A stretch of DNA of 64,000 nucleotides from Caenorhabditis remanei (Eukaryota; Nematoda; Chromadorea; Rhabditida; Rhabditidae). The DNA lies in NCBI RefSeq assembly GCF_010183535.1, contig NC_071332.1, positions 21,638,001 through 21,702,000 of the forward strand. Direction: 5' to 3'. This document shows positions 33,391-45,600 of the stretch, piece after piece (the first letter of the stretch is position 1; each line of letters starts with the position of its first letter). A program made the translations under genes and the position numbers. The notes under the pieces were generated by a model. The model did not search any database. It was not told the DNA's origin and saw nothing but the letters and a program-made list of their open reading frames with translations.

Positions 33391-36300
33391 ATGGCGCCAC
33401 GAAGCTCTCCACAAAGAACCATCAGACAGGCTCAGCGATACCATGAGAGTATTCCGCTGAAATGCGAGCTCATTGAGGCTCAGAAAGCTCCAAAATCGAA
33501 ACCAGTCGCCAGAAAGAGAGCACCACCGAAGAAAGCTGCGAAACCTGCTCCAAAACCCGCTAAAAACACCAAAAACTCACCGAAACGCCAAGAAAAGCCC
33601 ACTTTTATCTGTACAGATCGAGAAGTCGACACAAATGTTCCATATGAGCTCAGATTCACTAATTATCAGCCAACGGAGGCGGATTTCGTGGAGGAATACA
33701 AAAGAGTTGAGCAGGCGGCGAAAAAGGTGCTGGCCATGAAGGAGAGAGTTGTGGAGAAGGAGTTTGTCGATATGATTCCGGAGCAGAAGGTTTTCAAACC
33801 CCCAAATCCAGAAAAACCCAGAAAATTCGCTCCGTTGGTGTTCAAATTCCCAATGGGAACCAGAAAGAAGATGGTTGTGCCGAAAGTTGTGAATAATCCG
33901 ATGAAAACTGAGAAACTTACGTTTTTCGAGCCGTTGGCACACAACGCGATCGCCAAGGATCAGTATCAGCTCCCGAATATTCCACATGTGGATGATAAGG
34001 TGGATGATATGACTGTCATCTCGCATATATACAAGGTGCGGTTTTTTGCAGATCAAATCGGCTTAATTCGCTTAAAACTCAATATTATGAGCTGAAAAAT
34101 ATACCAAAATGTAGAGAGTTCTAAAAAGTGCCAAAAAACAAAAATATGCGATTTTTAAGCTTTTTACCCGCGAAATCAGTGTAATTTTAACTGAAACTGG
34201 CCCCTAACGCTATTTTCTAACTGAAAATCTGTAGAAATCGTGTTTGTTGTAAAAACCCGATTTTTACCATCAAATTATCTAGAAAACATACTTGCGAACC
34301 GGGACCGGCTGGTATCTCGCTTAAATCCCAATATTATGGGCTGAAAATATACCAAAATGTAGATCTCGGCGAGTTCTATTTCTGTGACTTACTACGCGCC
34401 GGATCGCTATTCGTTAATGTGCACCGGGCCGGACTATAATGGTTCATGGCCATTTTTAACAGAGTTGCAACGGGCCGGGCCGGGCCGAAATCAGAAATTC
34501 TCCGGCCCGGCCCGGCCCGGCCCGTTTCGGCCCGGATTTTCAGTACTAAAAAATTTCAAATTTTTTTTTCGAATTTTTTCCGATTTTTTCGGAAAAAAAT
34601 TCTAAAGGGGGAAACATCTACTCCTAAACTTAGGATTTTTGACATGAATCAATTCAGAAAGCCAGAAAAAGGATAAATTTATTTTGATTTCATGTCTGAA
34701 AATGCGTTTCAAGCGAGTTATGAGACATCAAAATGGCAAAAATCGATGCTAGTCATGCAATTTTTCAAAACATTTTAATAGGAACTCTCTTCGTCGTGCA
34801 CGAGAAAGCGATGTTTTCAAAAATTTTCAATAAAATATTCGAAAAATGAACAAATATGAATGCATTTCATGCACAGATGACGAGAATTTCTGTTGAAATG
34901 TACTGAAAAAATGCATGAAAAGTGAAAAAGTGAGCGATTTTTGGAATTTTGGGGTCTCATATCTCAATTTAAACGCATTTTTCAGATATACTTGGGAAAA
35001 AATTTGGAAAATTTTTGAAAAAAAAATTATTGAAAAAAAAAATTATAGTGAAAAAAATTCAAAAATTCAAATCCGGGCCGACCGGGCCGGGCCGGAATTT
35101 TGCAAGTATGATTTTAAGGTCCGCGGCATGTTAACGAATAGCGATCCGGCGCGTAGTAAGTCACAGAAATAGAACTCGCCGAGATCTACATTTTGGTATA
35201 TTTTCAGCCCATAATATTGGGATTTAAGCGAGATACCAGCCGGTCCCGGTTCGCAAGTATGTTTTCTAGATAATTTGATGGTAAAAATCGGGTTTTTACA
35301 ACAAACACGATTTCTACAGATTTTCAGTTAGAAAATAGCGTTAGGGGCCAGTTTCAGTTAAAATTACACTGATTTCGCGGGTAAAAAGCTTAAAAATCGC
35401 ATATTTTTTGTTTTTGGCACTTTATAGAACTCGCCGAGATCTTCTTCTTTTTGGTATATTTTTCAGCCCATAATGTTGAGTTTGAAGCGAGTTATCCGGT
35501 TTGCAAGTATGGTTTTTTTGGATTCCCATTTTGAAAATGAGATTTTCCCATTTCATAATAATTTCCTTGCAGAACTACCCGAACGGAATCCATGGCTACG
35601 TGAAGAACGCAATGGAAATCAGCATTGAGATGTTGTACCGTTTGATGAGAGAACTGATTCCCGGCACTCGAAACCCGGATCTTCTCTACTATTCCATTCA
35701 TAAAATGTTTCCAAACGTTGGTCTCCAGAAGGAAATCTCCGATATCTTCCCGAAACTCTGTAGACAATACGGTTCGAACCATTCACATATGGAGACATGG
35801 AAGAAACCAGAAGACTATCGAGTGGAGCCACTTCAGAAGATTCCATGGAATATCGATAGAATTATGAAGACGAGAAGAGATTTCCTTGGGGTTTCTATCA
35901 AAATGCCAACTGAGAATTCTGGAGATTTCTGCTCAGAGCACTGCTTCCACACGCTCACTGATCAACAGTTGAAACCACTCCTCAGAAAGTTCAAATTGAC
36001 TGAAAAAACACCTGAAGAACTCGATATTGCTGTTCTGAAAGGCGCGCCGAGCAAGTCGAATTCTCGTTTTTTCAATGCACTTTTGAATAAGAAAGACCGG
36101 ACAGTGATCACTAATTTCTGTGAGGTTTCCGAGAAGTTCCCAGAGCATTCGTGTGATGTCTGGTTCAAGACATTGCTGAAAATTGCGAAACCACCGATGG
36201 AAGAGGATGTGGCGCCGGCGTAAGGGATTCAGGGAGAAAATTGGCGTTTTTCTAGAGGTTTTTAGCTAAAACTAGTTTTTTTCAGTAATTGCGACTAGTT

Positions 36301-38955
36301 TTTAGTCATTTTAACCTTGAAATTGAAGAAAAATCTCGAAAATTGCGAAAATAGCAAACATTTGGAGATTCTCGCCACAGACTCCTCGTGGACAAGGCGG
36401 GTTTCGAGTTTTTGAATTTTTGGTCAATTTTTTCGTGTTTTTATGCATTTCTGATAAGAAAATCATGCTAGAAACTATTTTTCTGGTGAAAAAATCGATC
36501 TAAATCATAAATTATTCACTAATTCAGTAACTTTAACTAGTTAAAATCAACGAAAATTAAAAAAAATCGAGGAAAAATCTTGAAAATTGAGTTTTTGGTC
36601 ATTTTTTGGGTTTTCTATGCGTTTCTGATGAGGAAATCATCGCAGAAACTGGTTTTTCTGGAGAAAACATCGGTCAAATTCATGACATTTTGTCGTGGAC
36701 TCCTCGCGGACATGACGGATTTTCGGTTTTTGAATTTTCAGTCAAAACTAGTTTTACTGATTGTCTACACGGAGATCACGAATCTGGGATGAGATTTTGC
36801 GATTTCCTGTGGTTTTTCAGTAATTTAAACTAATTTTTAGTCAGTTTTAACGTTAAAATCAATGAAAATCGAGGAAAAATTTCGAAAATTGAGTTTTTTC
36901 TCAATTTTTCTTGTTTTAATGCGTTTTTGATGAAAAAAATCATCCTAGAAACTGTTTTTTTTTTCTGGAGATTTTGAATATTCAGTAGATTTTTTCTAGA
37001 ATTTTTCAATTTCAGGAGTTATCAAGTGCGTGATCAAAAATTCCTCAACGCAATGATGGCTGAACGTCGAAAGTTCGTGAAAAAGCAAAAAGAGAGCGGC
37101 GAGGAGAATTCGGGACGTCAACTGTTCGGATCGCTTCCAACACCATGTGATCATCTGGGACCGTGCGGCCCAGATGTCGCCGAGTGTTCGTGTGACGTCA
37201 TGTGCTCCGTCTACTGTAGTTGTGACGTCAATTGTAATCGTAAACTTCACGGCTGTAATTGCACATCGGCGTGTGGCACCAGTCAATGCACATGCTTTAG
37301 TGTTGGATTCGAGTGCTCTCCGTTGACTTGTAAAGGATGTTTTCATGATGAGGATGATGATGATGAGGAGGGATCGAAATGCTGCAAGAATCGATCCATA
37401 ACCGATGAAAACTCAAAAATTATTGAAGTCAAGAAATCGGGAATCGCTGGAAATGGAGCGTTCATTGGGGAAGATGTGAAGAAGGGAGAGTATATTGGAG
37501 AATATGTTGGAGAGAGAGTATCGGCTGAGGAGGCGGAGAGACGTGGAAGATTTTATGAGCTGAATACTAGTTATTTGTTTAGTAAGTCGATGGGTTTGGC
37601 TGGAAATATCGTTAAGAATTTGGATTTTCGAGGAAAATGAAATGAGCTCTTTGAAAGTCAAATTTTACTGATTTTGAGCCAAATTGACTGATTTTGATCA
37701 AAATTTGTCTGATTTTGAGCCAATTTTGAGCTAAATTAGACTGATTTTGAGCCAATTTTGAATGATTTTGAGCCAGTTTAGACTGATTTCGAGCTAAATT
37801 TGAGTGATTTTGAGTCTGATTTGACTGATTTTAAGCCAAATTTTTGATGATTTTGAGCCAAATTTGAGTGATTTTGAGCCAAAGTTCACTGATTTTCTCA
37901 TTTTTTCCAGATCTGAAAGACGGCACCGCAATCGACTCGACTCGCGCCGGCAACCAACTCCGTTTCGTCAATAACTCGTCCCAACCGAACTGTGAAGCTC
38001 GTTCGTCCGTCGTCCGTGGCGAAGAACGCATCGGATTCTACGCGAAGAAGGCGTTGAAAGCAGGCGAAGAGCTCACATTCTTCTACAATTATGACTCGGT
38101 TCATGAGCAGAGATTCTTCAAAACGAAGCCAGAGGATAGACTTCCGAAAGTGAAATCGACGATTAGAGTGAAGAAGGAATTGAAGAGCACTGATCGAATT
38201 CCGAAAATTTATAAGAATGACACGGAAATCGTTGAGATCAAGACTCGTTATGGAAGAACTGCCAAAGGGTGTCGTGTTGTGAGAAACGCTGTCAAGAAGG
38301 AGATCAAACCGGAGCCAATGAATGAGTACGGACTTTGCTCAAAATCACTTAAATTTGCCTCAAAATCAGTCAAAATTGGCTTAAAATCTGTCAAACTTGG
38401 CTTGATATCCCTCAGATTTAGCTGAAAACCACTCAAATTTAGCTGAAAATCAATCAAATTTGGCTCAAAATCCCTCAAATGTAGTTGAGAATCCCTCAAA
38501 TTTAGCTGAAAAACACTCAAATTTGACTGAAAATCACTCAAATTCGGCTTAAAATCACTGAAATTTGGCTCAAAATCTATCAAATTTGGCATAAAATCAC
38601 TGAAATTTAGCTCAAAATTGTTCAAAATTGGGTCTATAACTCTCCATTTTCAGATCCTTCGACTCGACTATCTTTGAGGATCCTCCATCTGAATCATCTT
38701 CCCATCATTCTCACCGTGAAGTGAAGCCGTTCGCCTTTCTCCCACCAACTTCTTACGATTTCAACGTATTCAACCTCGGACACGACGACTCACAACCATC
38801 CACTTCAACCACCACCTATTACAGCTACACTAGGTTTCAGTTTTTGTCTGAAATGGGCGGAGCTTATTGTAGAATTTTTCAGCGAGGACTTCCGACGCAC
38901 CCATTCACCAAACTGCTGCATGAGAGAGAAGAAAGTCGAGGGTCTTCTCCCATAA
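33391..38955 (+). CDS. mes-2: EZH2-type Polycomb histone H3K27 methyltransferase (MES-2 homologue)
   Basis: Six exons (33391-34035, 35573-36219, 37016-37581, 37911-38325, 38654-38833, 38883-38955) give about 841 aa. The first about 60 residues are Lys/Pro-rich. A Cys-rich CXC domain runs from about C475 (CDHLGPCGPDVAECSCDVMC) to about 547, with most Cys positions of EZH2. The SET domain follows at about 575-690 (GEYIGEYVGE, SYLFNLKDG, GEELTFFYNY). Such enzymes act in PRC2 to methylate H3K27 and silence chromatin; in C. elegans MES-2 works with MES-3 and MES-6 in the germline. Oddities: the EZH2 NHS motif reads NNS (N641), the residue of EZH2 Y641 is not tyrosine, and FDY is FFY. An alternative without the last 49-base intron would end at 39002. 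The C-terminal tail is otherwise unrecognised. Identity as an E(z) homologue is secure from CXC plus SET; intactness of catalysis is uncertain. Confidence 0.93.
34059..35502. mobile_element. 1.44-kb foldback element in mes-2 intron 1
   Basis: Arms of about 340 bases (34059-34405 and 35115-35502) are near-perfect inverted copies, sharing strings such as GGGACCGGCTGGTATCTCGC and its complement. The inner part contains CGGGCCGGGCCG tracts of both polarities and AT-rich filler, with no transposase reading frame. The element occupies almost the whole intron. High arm identity implies recent insertion or ongoing arm homogenisation. An older relative lies at 41600-42370. Confidence 0.88.
37660..37905. 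repeat. TTTTGAGCCAAATTTGACTGA array in mes-2 intron 3
   Basis: Degenerate GATTTTGAGCCAAATTTGAC units fill the intron that splits the SET domain. Same family and orientation as 23335-23850. Confidence 0.8.
38336..38640. repeat. Inverted-orientation TCAAATTTGGCTCAAAATC array in mes-2 intron 4
   Basis: Units such as CTCAAATTTAGCTGAAAATC are the reverse complement of the array in the preceding intron. The two neighbouring introns could pair with each other in the pre-mRNA across exon 4. Confidence 0.8.
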
Positions 38956-40299
38956 TTTCTCAATTTTTATCATTATTTTTCTCCATTTTTATGTCCTTTT
39001 GACAATTTTCCAGCTTCTCACTTGCCAAATTTCCCATTTTTCTCACCCCAAATTCCACTTTTTTATCGCTTTAATCACCCCTGATTTATTAATTTTTATT
39101 TGGAATCCCCCCAATGTCGCATTCTCGCTCCATATCGATGTTGATTGGAGCGCGTTTGTTGTCCCCCCTGTTCAAATTGTTGCTTTCATTCATTGTTCAA
39201 GTTGATCAAAATTCTGTTTTCTCTGAATCCCATAATGAACTCATTGTTGAGATCTGAAAAAAAACGCGCTAGAGGTGCCCCAGCTCCACTCCAAATTGTC
39301 TCGCTTGACTAACCTCCTCCCCCAATTATGTTAATATGATAATTATAGTGACTGACCTCTATCTATTTCTCTGCGTCTCTCTTCAGTCTCTCTCTCTCAC
39401 AACTACTGTTCATCTCGAATGGAAGAAAAGAGGGAAAGAGATTGCGGTCGGCGATAAAATAATTCGATATTCTCTCTATATAGAAAGAAGAGAGAGAGAG
39501 AGAATTCCACGTTTCTCTATATATAACATTTATTACGATTCACCATGACGACATTCCATGGAAATTCCAGAAGGTTCGTTTTAAGAGTGAAATCGATTTG
39601 TTGGCGGGTTTTGGATGCCGGTTTTAGATGATTTTTTGGATTCCTTGGATCTTTTTACCTATGTTACGAAATTTCTAGAAACTCTGGAATATCCTGGCGT
39701 GCCATTGGCGCTTCGTTGGAAAATGACCCAGACTGGCGCGCCTTTGACGTTTTTCTATCCTATAAGGGGTTTTCAAGTCTTCTGAATCGTTCTATCTCAC
39801 TCTCCCGCTTAGAATAATCTAATTTGAGCCAATTCTGGCTCATTTTGGCTCATTTTGAGCACTCCTCACTGTAAATGATGCAAGTGCGCCCCACCGCACA
39901 CTCCACACCGATTTTCGCAATTCAATTCGGCACTCATCGAGAATTCGATATATTTGTTGGTTTTTGTGGATTTTTGGGGTTTTTAAAGGGTTTTGAGGGT
40001 AAAAATCGAGTTTTGAGCTAAAAATTGATATAGAATTGACGGGTTTCAGTGGGAAAATAGAGTTGATAGCGAGAAAATAGAGATTTTTTGGATTTTAAAT
40101 TTTTTCTTAAGTTTTGGTGGATTTTTATGGGTTTTCTCATGTTTTTGAGTAGGAAAATGAGAATTTTCTCGTTTTTTCGATCTGGAACGGCGAATTTTGA
40201 TGGGGAAACTAGGTTTCAAGAAATCGAAATTACGATTTTTGAGATTTTTGGATTTTTAAAATTTTGAATGGTTTTTAGTCATTTTTTGAGCGTTTTGAG

Positions 40300-40770
40300 T
40301 TCAAATTCGTGATTTTCAGTGTCCAGTCACTATATATAGCTGAAATTCCATCCAAATTTTAAATTTTGAGTCAATTTTTTTTTTTTCGGAAAATTAAAAA
40401 AATCTCAGTTTTCAGACATTTCCCCATAAATTGAGTTCCGAATTCGTGATTTTCAGTGTTCAATCACCAAACATAGCAGGGATTTCAGCCGAATTCAAAT
40501 TTTGAATTAATACGTTTTTGTCTGAAAATTTTCAATTTTCAAATTTTTTAACTCAGTTTTCAGACATTTTCCCATAAATTGAGTTCCAAATTCGTGATTT
40601 TCAGGCCTTATTCACTGTATATAGGGAAAATTCGAATTTTAAATTCCAGATAAATTTTGAATCAAGATTTTTTGTCTGAAAATCTCTTCCTTTCTCAAGT
40701 TTTTCAGCGTTTTCAAGGTATTTCGACATCAAATTCGTAATTTTCAGTATTGAATAACCCTGGTGTACAG
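40300..40770. repeat. Four diverged ~130-150-bp tandem units
   Basis: ATTCGTGATTTTCAGTGTCC and close variants recur near 40305, 40440, 40588 and 40727, each followed by CACTATATATAG or a decayed form and an AATTTTAAATT stretch. Confidence 0.75.
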
Positions 40771-41402
40771 TCTAGTTTTGGTTAAATTTCGAAATAATCC
40801 AGGAAATACCCGTTTTGAGCTTAAAAAAACAATAAATCTGGAATTTTTCTCCATTTTCTAATCATTTTCCTCCCCAAAGAACACCCCGATCCATTAGTTT
40901 TTCTGTAAAATACTCTTTTTATGCTCAAAAAATATCAAAAATCAGTATAAAATCTGGATTTTTCCTCGTTTTTCGCGATAAAAACCCATTTTCTAATCAT
41001 TTTTCCTCCGAAACCATTAGTTTTCCGGTGTCTTATTCACTCATTTTACACTCCCTCCCTCCATCAAATATCAATCTCCAATATCTTTCCCCTCCCGACT
41101 AGTCTTAGTATCTCTCAATGAGATAGAGTGTAATAAAAAACACATGTCCCCCTACTACTCTAGGGGTCAGGGGGGTCCTAGTCCGTGTACTATATCTCAC
41201 TATCCTATTTCATCAGATTCCTGTCATTCTCCGTTAAAAAGAAACGGAGAAAAGATTAAAAATGCTATTCATATTTGATATGTCTATATATTTTTGGCGG
41301 GGAAGGAGGAGGAGGAGAATAGATTATGTAAGGATTCTTTTAACGAGAATTTTAGGCCGGAAACTGAGTTTTTAGAAAAAGAATTGAAAACCGAGGGAAA
41401 CA

Positions 41403-41505
41403 ATGTTTATATGCTTGAAATCGGCAAGTTTTCTTGAAGGTTTCAGTTTCAAAAAACTGTTTTAACTTTGAGAAAACTTGACGATTTCAAGCATATAAAC
41501 AGTGT
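41403..41505. repeat. Perfect-arm hairpin, GTTTATATGCTTGAAATCG
   Basis: The left arm GTTTATATGCTTGAAATCGG continuing to CAAGTTTTCT pairs with AGAAAACTTGACGATTTCAA continuing to GCATATAAAC. The stem is about 30 bp and the loop about 40 bases. It lies in the spacer upstream of prp-6 and is probably a small mobile hairpin element. Confidence 0.75.
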
Positions 41506-41599
41506 TTCCGCTGGAAAAATCTGGGAGAATCAGCGACGATTCTTCTAGAATATCCGCTGGAGCGTTCTTTAATTTACAGCTATAATTTCAGGGAAGTTG

Positions 41600-42370
41600 A
41601 GGCTAAAAACCGTGTTTTTACAACAAAAACCGAGAATTTTACAGATTTTCAGCTAGAAAATTGCTTTCGGAGCTGGTTCAAGACACAGTTTCAGTCCAAG
41701 GTACACTGATTTCGCAGGTAAAAAACTTGGGAATCGCTGTATTTTCATCATCAACTCTGATCTTTTTTCTTGAAATGACAGAAGTTTGGTTCAAAAAATA
41801 TCACTTTTTCATCAAATTTCTAACATTTAAACTATAAATGTCAGAATTGATGAAAAATTAGCGATTTTTAAGCTTTTTTGTCGCGTATTCAGTGTAATTT
41901 AAACTGAAACTCTGTGTCTCGAACCAGCTTCAAACGCTATTTTCTAGCTGAAAATCTGTGAAACACTCGATTTTTCTATGCAAATCCGGGTTTTAGCCTC
42001 AAATTCACTAGAAAGTGCGTAACTTGCTTAAAACTCAACATTATGATCTGAAAAATATACCAAAATAAAGATCTCAGCGAGTTCTATGCCTGTGACCTAG
42101 TACGGGTCGGATGTTAACATGCCGCGGGCCGGGAAAATGGCGAAAAAATGCAAAAATTGTCAAAAAAGTCTTTCTAGTGCCGTGATCCGGGCTAGATTTA
42201 CTTTTTTGACAATTTCAGAGTTTTTTTTGGCATTTTCCCCTCCCGCGCTACATTAATGATTAGCCATCCTGCCCGTAGTAGATCACAGGCATAGAGATCG
42301 CCGAGATCTACATTTTGATATATTTTTCAGCTCATAATATTGAGATTTAAGAGAGTTACGGTTACGGGCG
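41600..42370. mobile_element. Decayed relative of the mes-2 foldback element
   Basis: It shares with 34059-35502 the strings AAAATATACCAAAAT, GATCTC(G/A)GCGAGTTCTAT, the C(G)GGCCGGG core, and arm segments such as ATTTCGC(G/A)GGTAAAAA. Arms are more diverged and partly rearranged, so this is an older copy. Confidence 0.7.
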
Positions 42371-42649
42371 AAAATCCCCAAAATTTAACTTCTTTTCAGT
42401 CATTTTAACCCCAAAACGGTTGAAAATCGGAGAAAAATGGAAACTTTTGACTGAAAACTACCTAAATATTGTGATTTTTGTTCAAAAATCGAAAAAGAAG
42501 TTCAAAAATAGCTGAAATCGTGATTTTTACCCTCAAGCCCCCTAGAAAATGACTGAAATTTCAAGTTTTTCCCTCTCATTTTTCACCTTATTTTCGGATT
42601 TTTTTTCTATCAAAAACTCCGCCCATTTTCAGCCCTTCAACTCTCAAAA

Positions 42650-45600
42650 ATGGCTACAACAATACCGGGTTCTCTCGTCAACAAGACCAAAAAATTCTTC
42701 ATGGGAATGCCCGCCCCGACGGGTTACGTCCCTGGTGTCGGTCGTGGTGCCACCGGTTTCACGACTCGTTCTGACATCGGTCCCGCCCGTGATCCCACTG
42801 AACTCCCGGAGGCGGGGCCAGTCGGTCCGTCACCTCAAGGGGGCGGAGCTTCGTCGTCGGGACCGCCTCCAAAACGAGCACGGGATAATGACGACGGGGA
42901 TGGGGAGGATCTGAACGAAGCGAATTATGATGAGTTCTCGGGTTATAGTGGATCATTGTTTGCCAAGGATCCGTACGATCAGGAGGATGAGGATGCGGAT
43001 AGGATTTATAATGAAGTGGATGATCGGTTGGATGAGAGGCATAAGGATCGAAGGTAGGTTATTCAGAATCAGCGTGTTTCGAAGTGTCTGTGGACGAATT
43101 TTCAGAAAATTTGAATCAGGCTCCGCCCACTTTCAGATAGAGTAATTAAAAATGGACAAACTTTTGGTCATTCGCTGTCTAGGAGGTATCAAGAAGGAAA
43201 GGCTCCGCCCACTTTTAGATGAAAATCTAGATCCATTGATGATTTAGGCTCCGCCCCTTATTCCTGTGGTTTTTTTCTGAAAATTCTGAAATTTTGACTA
43301 TCAGATTCAGCTCTGATTATCTCAATTTCTTACAATTCTTAGTTCCAAAAACTCCATTTTTCTCTATTTTTTACTGAAAAATTTGGTTTTCTGCTGGAAA
43401 TTTGCTGAAACCATCAAAAAATCCAATGTTCAGCTAAAGAAATGATTTTTTTGTCGAAAAATGCGGTTTTTGAGCAAAAAAGTTGAATTTATCGCGAAAA
43501 AATGATGATTTTTGCATGAAAATCGATTAAAAATTGCTCAAAATTGAGTTTTTCAGCTGAAAATCCATATATTTGCTGAATTCTGAAAATGCCTCCTCCC
43601 TGAAAAAAGTAGGCGGAGCCTAATGCACAGTTTTTGACACTATTTGCTCAGCAATCATGTTCACGCTCTCTTTGTAAACCACTTTTCGCCCATTTTTTCA
43701 GAGAAAAAAAGTACAAGGAGCTGGTGGAGAAGTTTCACAAAGAACGACCCAAAATTCAACAGGGATTCTCCGATTTGAAGCGACAATTGGCGGAAGTAAG
43801 TGAAAAAATGCATTTTTAGACCGAAATGTTTAAATTCGGCGTTTTTTGAGTCATTTTGACCCCAAAATAGTTGAAAATTGGCTAAAAATCGTGATTTTCG
43901 TCCAAAAATGGCCAAAAAATAACGAAATTAACATGAAAATCGTGATTTTTAGTGTAGAAATGATGAAATTCATGCTAATTTTGTTATTTTTGGCTGTTTT
44001 TGGACGAAAATCTTCATTTTTAGGTAATTTTCAGTCAAAAGCCCTCATTTTTCTTCGATTTTCAACCATTTTTTGGCCATTTTGACGCCAAAATGTTTGA
44101 AAATTATCTAAAAATCGTGATTTTTGTCCAAAAACTGAAGAAAAAAGTTCAAAAATGGCCAAAAAATAACGAAATTAACATGAAAATCGTGATTTTTACG
44201 CTCAAGTTCCCCAAAAATGACGATTTCATGCTAATTTCGTTATTTTTTGACAATTTTTGAACTTTTTTCTTCGGTTTTTGGACGAAAATCACGATTTTTT
44301 CAACCATTTTTGGCCATTTTAACCCGAAAATTGTCCAAAATCAGCACTAAGCTCCGCCCACTTTTTTCCAGGTAACCGAAGATGAATGGCAAGCGATTCC
44401 AGAAGTGGGAGATATGCGAAACAAAGCGAAACGAAACGCCCGTGCTGAGAAGTTCACTCCGGTGCCAGATTCGATTATTGCAATGAATATGAATTATGGA
44501 CAAATGACGAATTCAATTGATGTGAACAGTGGTCTCACAACTCCGTTCAGCAGTGGATTCATGTCCACGTTGGGTGGTGGGGCCGCAGCGAAAAGTTAGT
44601 GGAAAATTGAGAAAAATCACGGAAATCTAGTAGAAAACGCGCTGGAGGCGCCCCAGATAATCATAGATGCTTCAAAACGCGTCCCAGGCGCGCCAGAAAT
44701 CCGCATTTTAGGCGTTTTTTATCGAAACTTAGGCTTCTCCATCCCAAAAATCTATTAGAAAACGCGCCTCCGACACCCCAGATAATCAGTGACGCTTCAA
44801 AACCCGTCACAGGCGCACCAGACTCCCCTAGTGTTTCAAATCGTAAAAATTGCGTCAAAACGCGCTTGATGCGCCACAGTTAATCACAGATGCATCAAAA
44901 CGCGTCCCAGGCGCGCCATGAATCTAAAATTATGTTTTAGGGCAAAAATTAGGCTTCCCGAGCGTTTTTTATCATAAAAATTGCGTTAAAACGCGCCTCC
45001 GACACCCTTGCCACTTCAAAACGCGTCCTAAGCTCACCAGAAGTTCATAACTACGTTTTAGGCAAAAATTAGGCTTTCCGAACGATTCAAATCAGGAAAA
45101 TTCCAATAAAAAGCGTTCGAGGCGCGCCAGACGTCCGCAACTATATTCTAGGCGATTTTGACCGAAAATTAGGTTTTCCGAACGTTTCTAATCATAATAA
45201 TTGCGGAATAAAGCGCTTGAGGCACCCCAGACACTTCAAAACGCGTCACAGGTGCACCAGGCGTCCGCAACTTTATTTTAGGCGTTTTTGACGGAAATTG
45301 AGGCTTCCCGAGCGTTTCTAATCATAAAAATAGCGTCAAAGACACCCCAGACTCTCAAAATTTTAATTTTTGCAGATGGAATCATGACACCCGGCTGGAA
45401 GACAGGCGTCCAAACAGGCACCTCAACAGACTTGGATCTCGTGAAAATCGGTCAAGCACGTAACAAAATCATGGATATGCAATTGACACAAGTCTCTGAC
45501 TCGGTCACCGGACAAACGGTCGTCGATCCAAAAGGATACTTGACTGATCTCCAATCAATCATCCCTCAAATGGGCGGAGACTTGCAGGATATCAAGAAAG

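Larger units (their letters stand above)
38956..42649. other. Spacer between mes-2 and prp-6
   Basis: No gene was found. A TC-rich tract with GA-rich hairpin potential (about 39355-39510) contains CTCTCTATATAGAAAGAAGAGAG. Single CGCGTCAAAGG-type motifs lie near 39265, 39695 and 39735. A tandem repeat lies at 40300-40770, a hairpin at 41403-41505, and a decayed foldback element at 41600-42370. A block with half-similarity to the palindromes in prp-6 intron 2 lies at 42415-42545. The open frame 39336-39548 runs through low-complexity sequence and is not accepted as a gene. The prp-6 promoter presumably lies at the right end. Confidence 0.6.

Noticed and set aside
34384..35172. Open frames inside the mes-2 intron 1 foldback element
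   Set aside because: Short, translated from CGGGCC tracts and AT-rich filler; no transposase motif.
38834..39002. Longer mes-2 C-terminus read through without the last intron
   Set aside because: The readthrough tail is hydrophobic (QFLSLFFSIFMSF) and translates typical intron sequence; a 49-base intron with TTTTTCAG gives a hydrophilic end. Kept as an alternative only.
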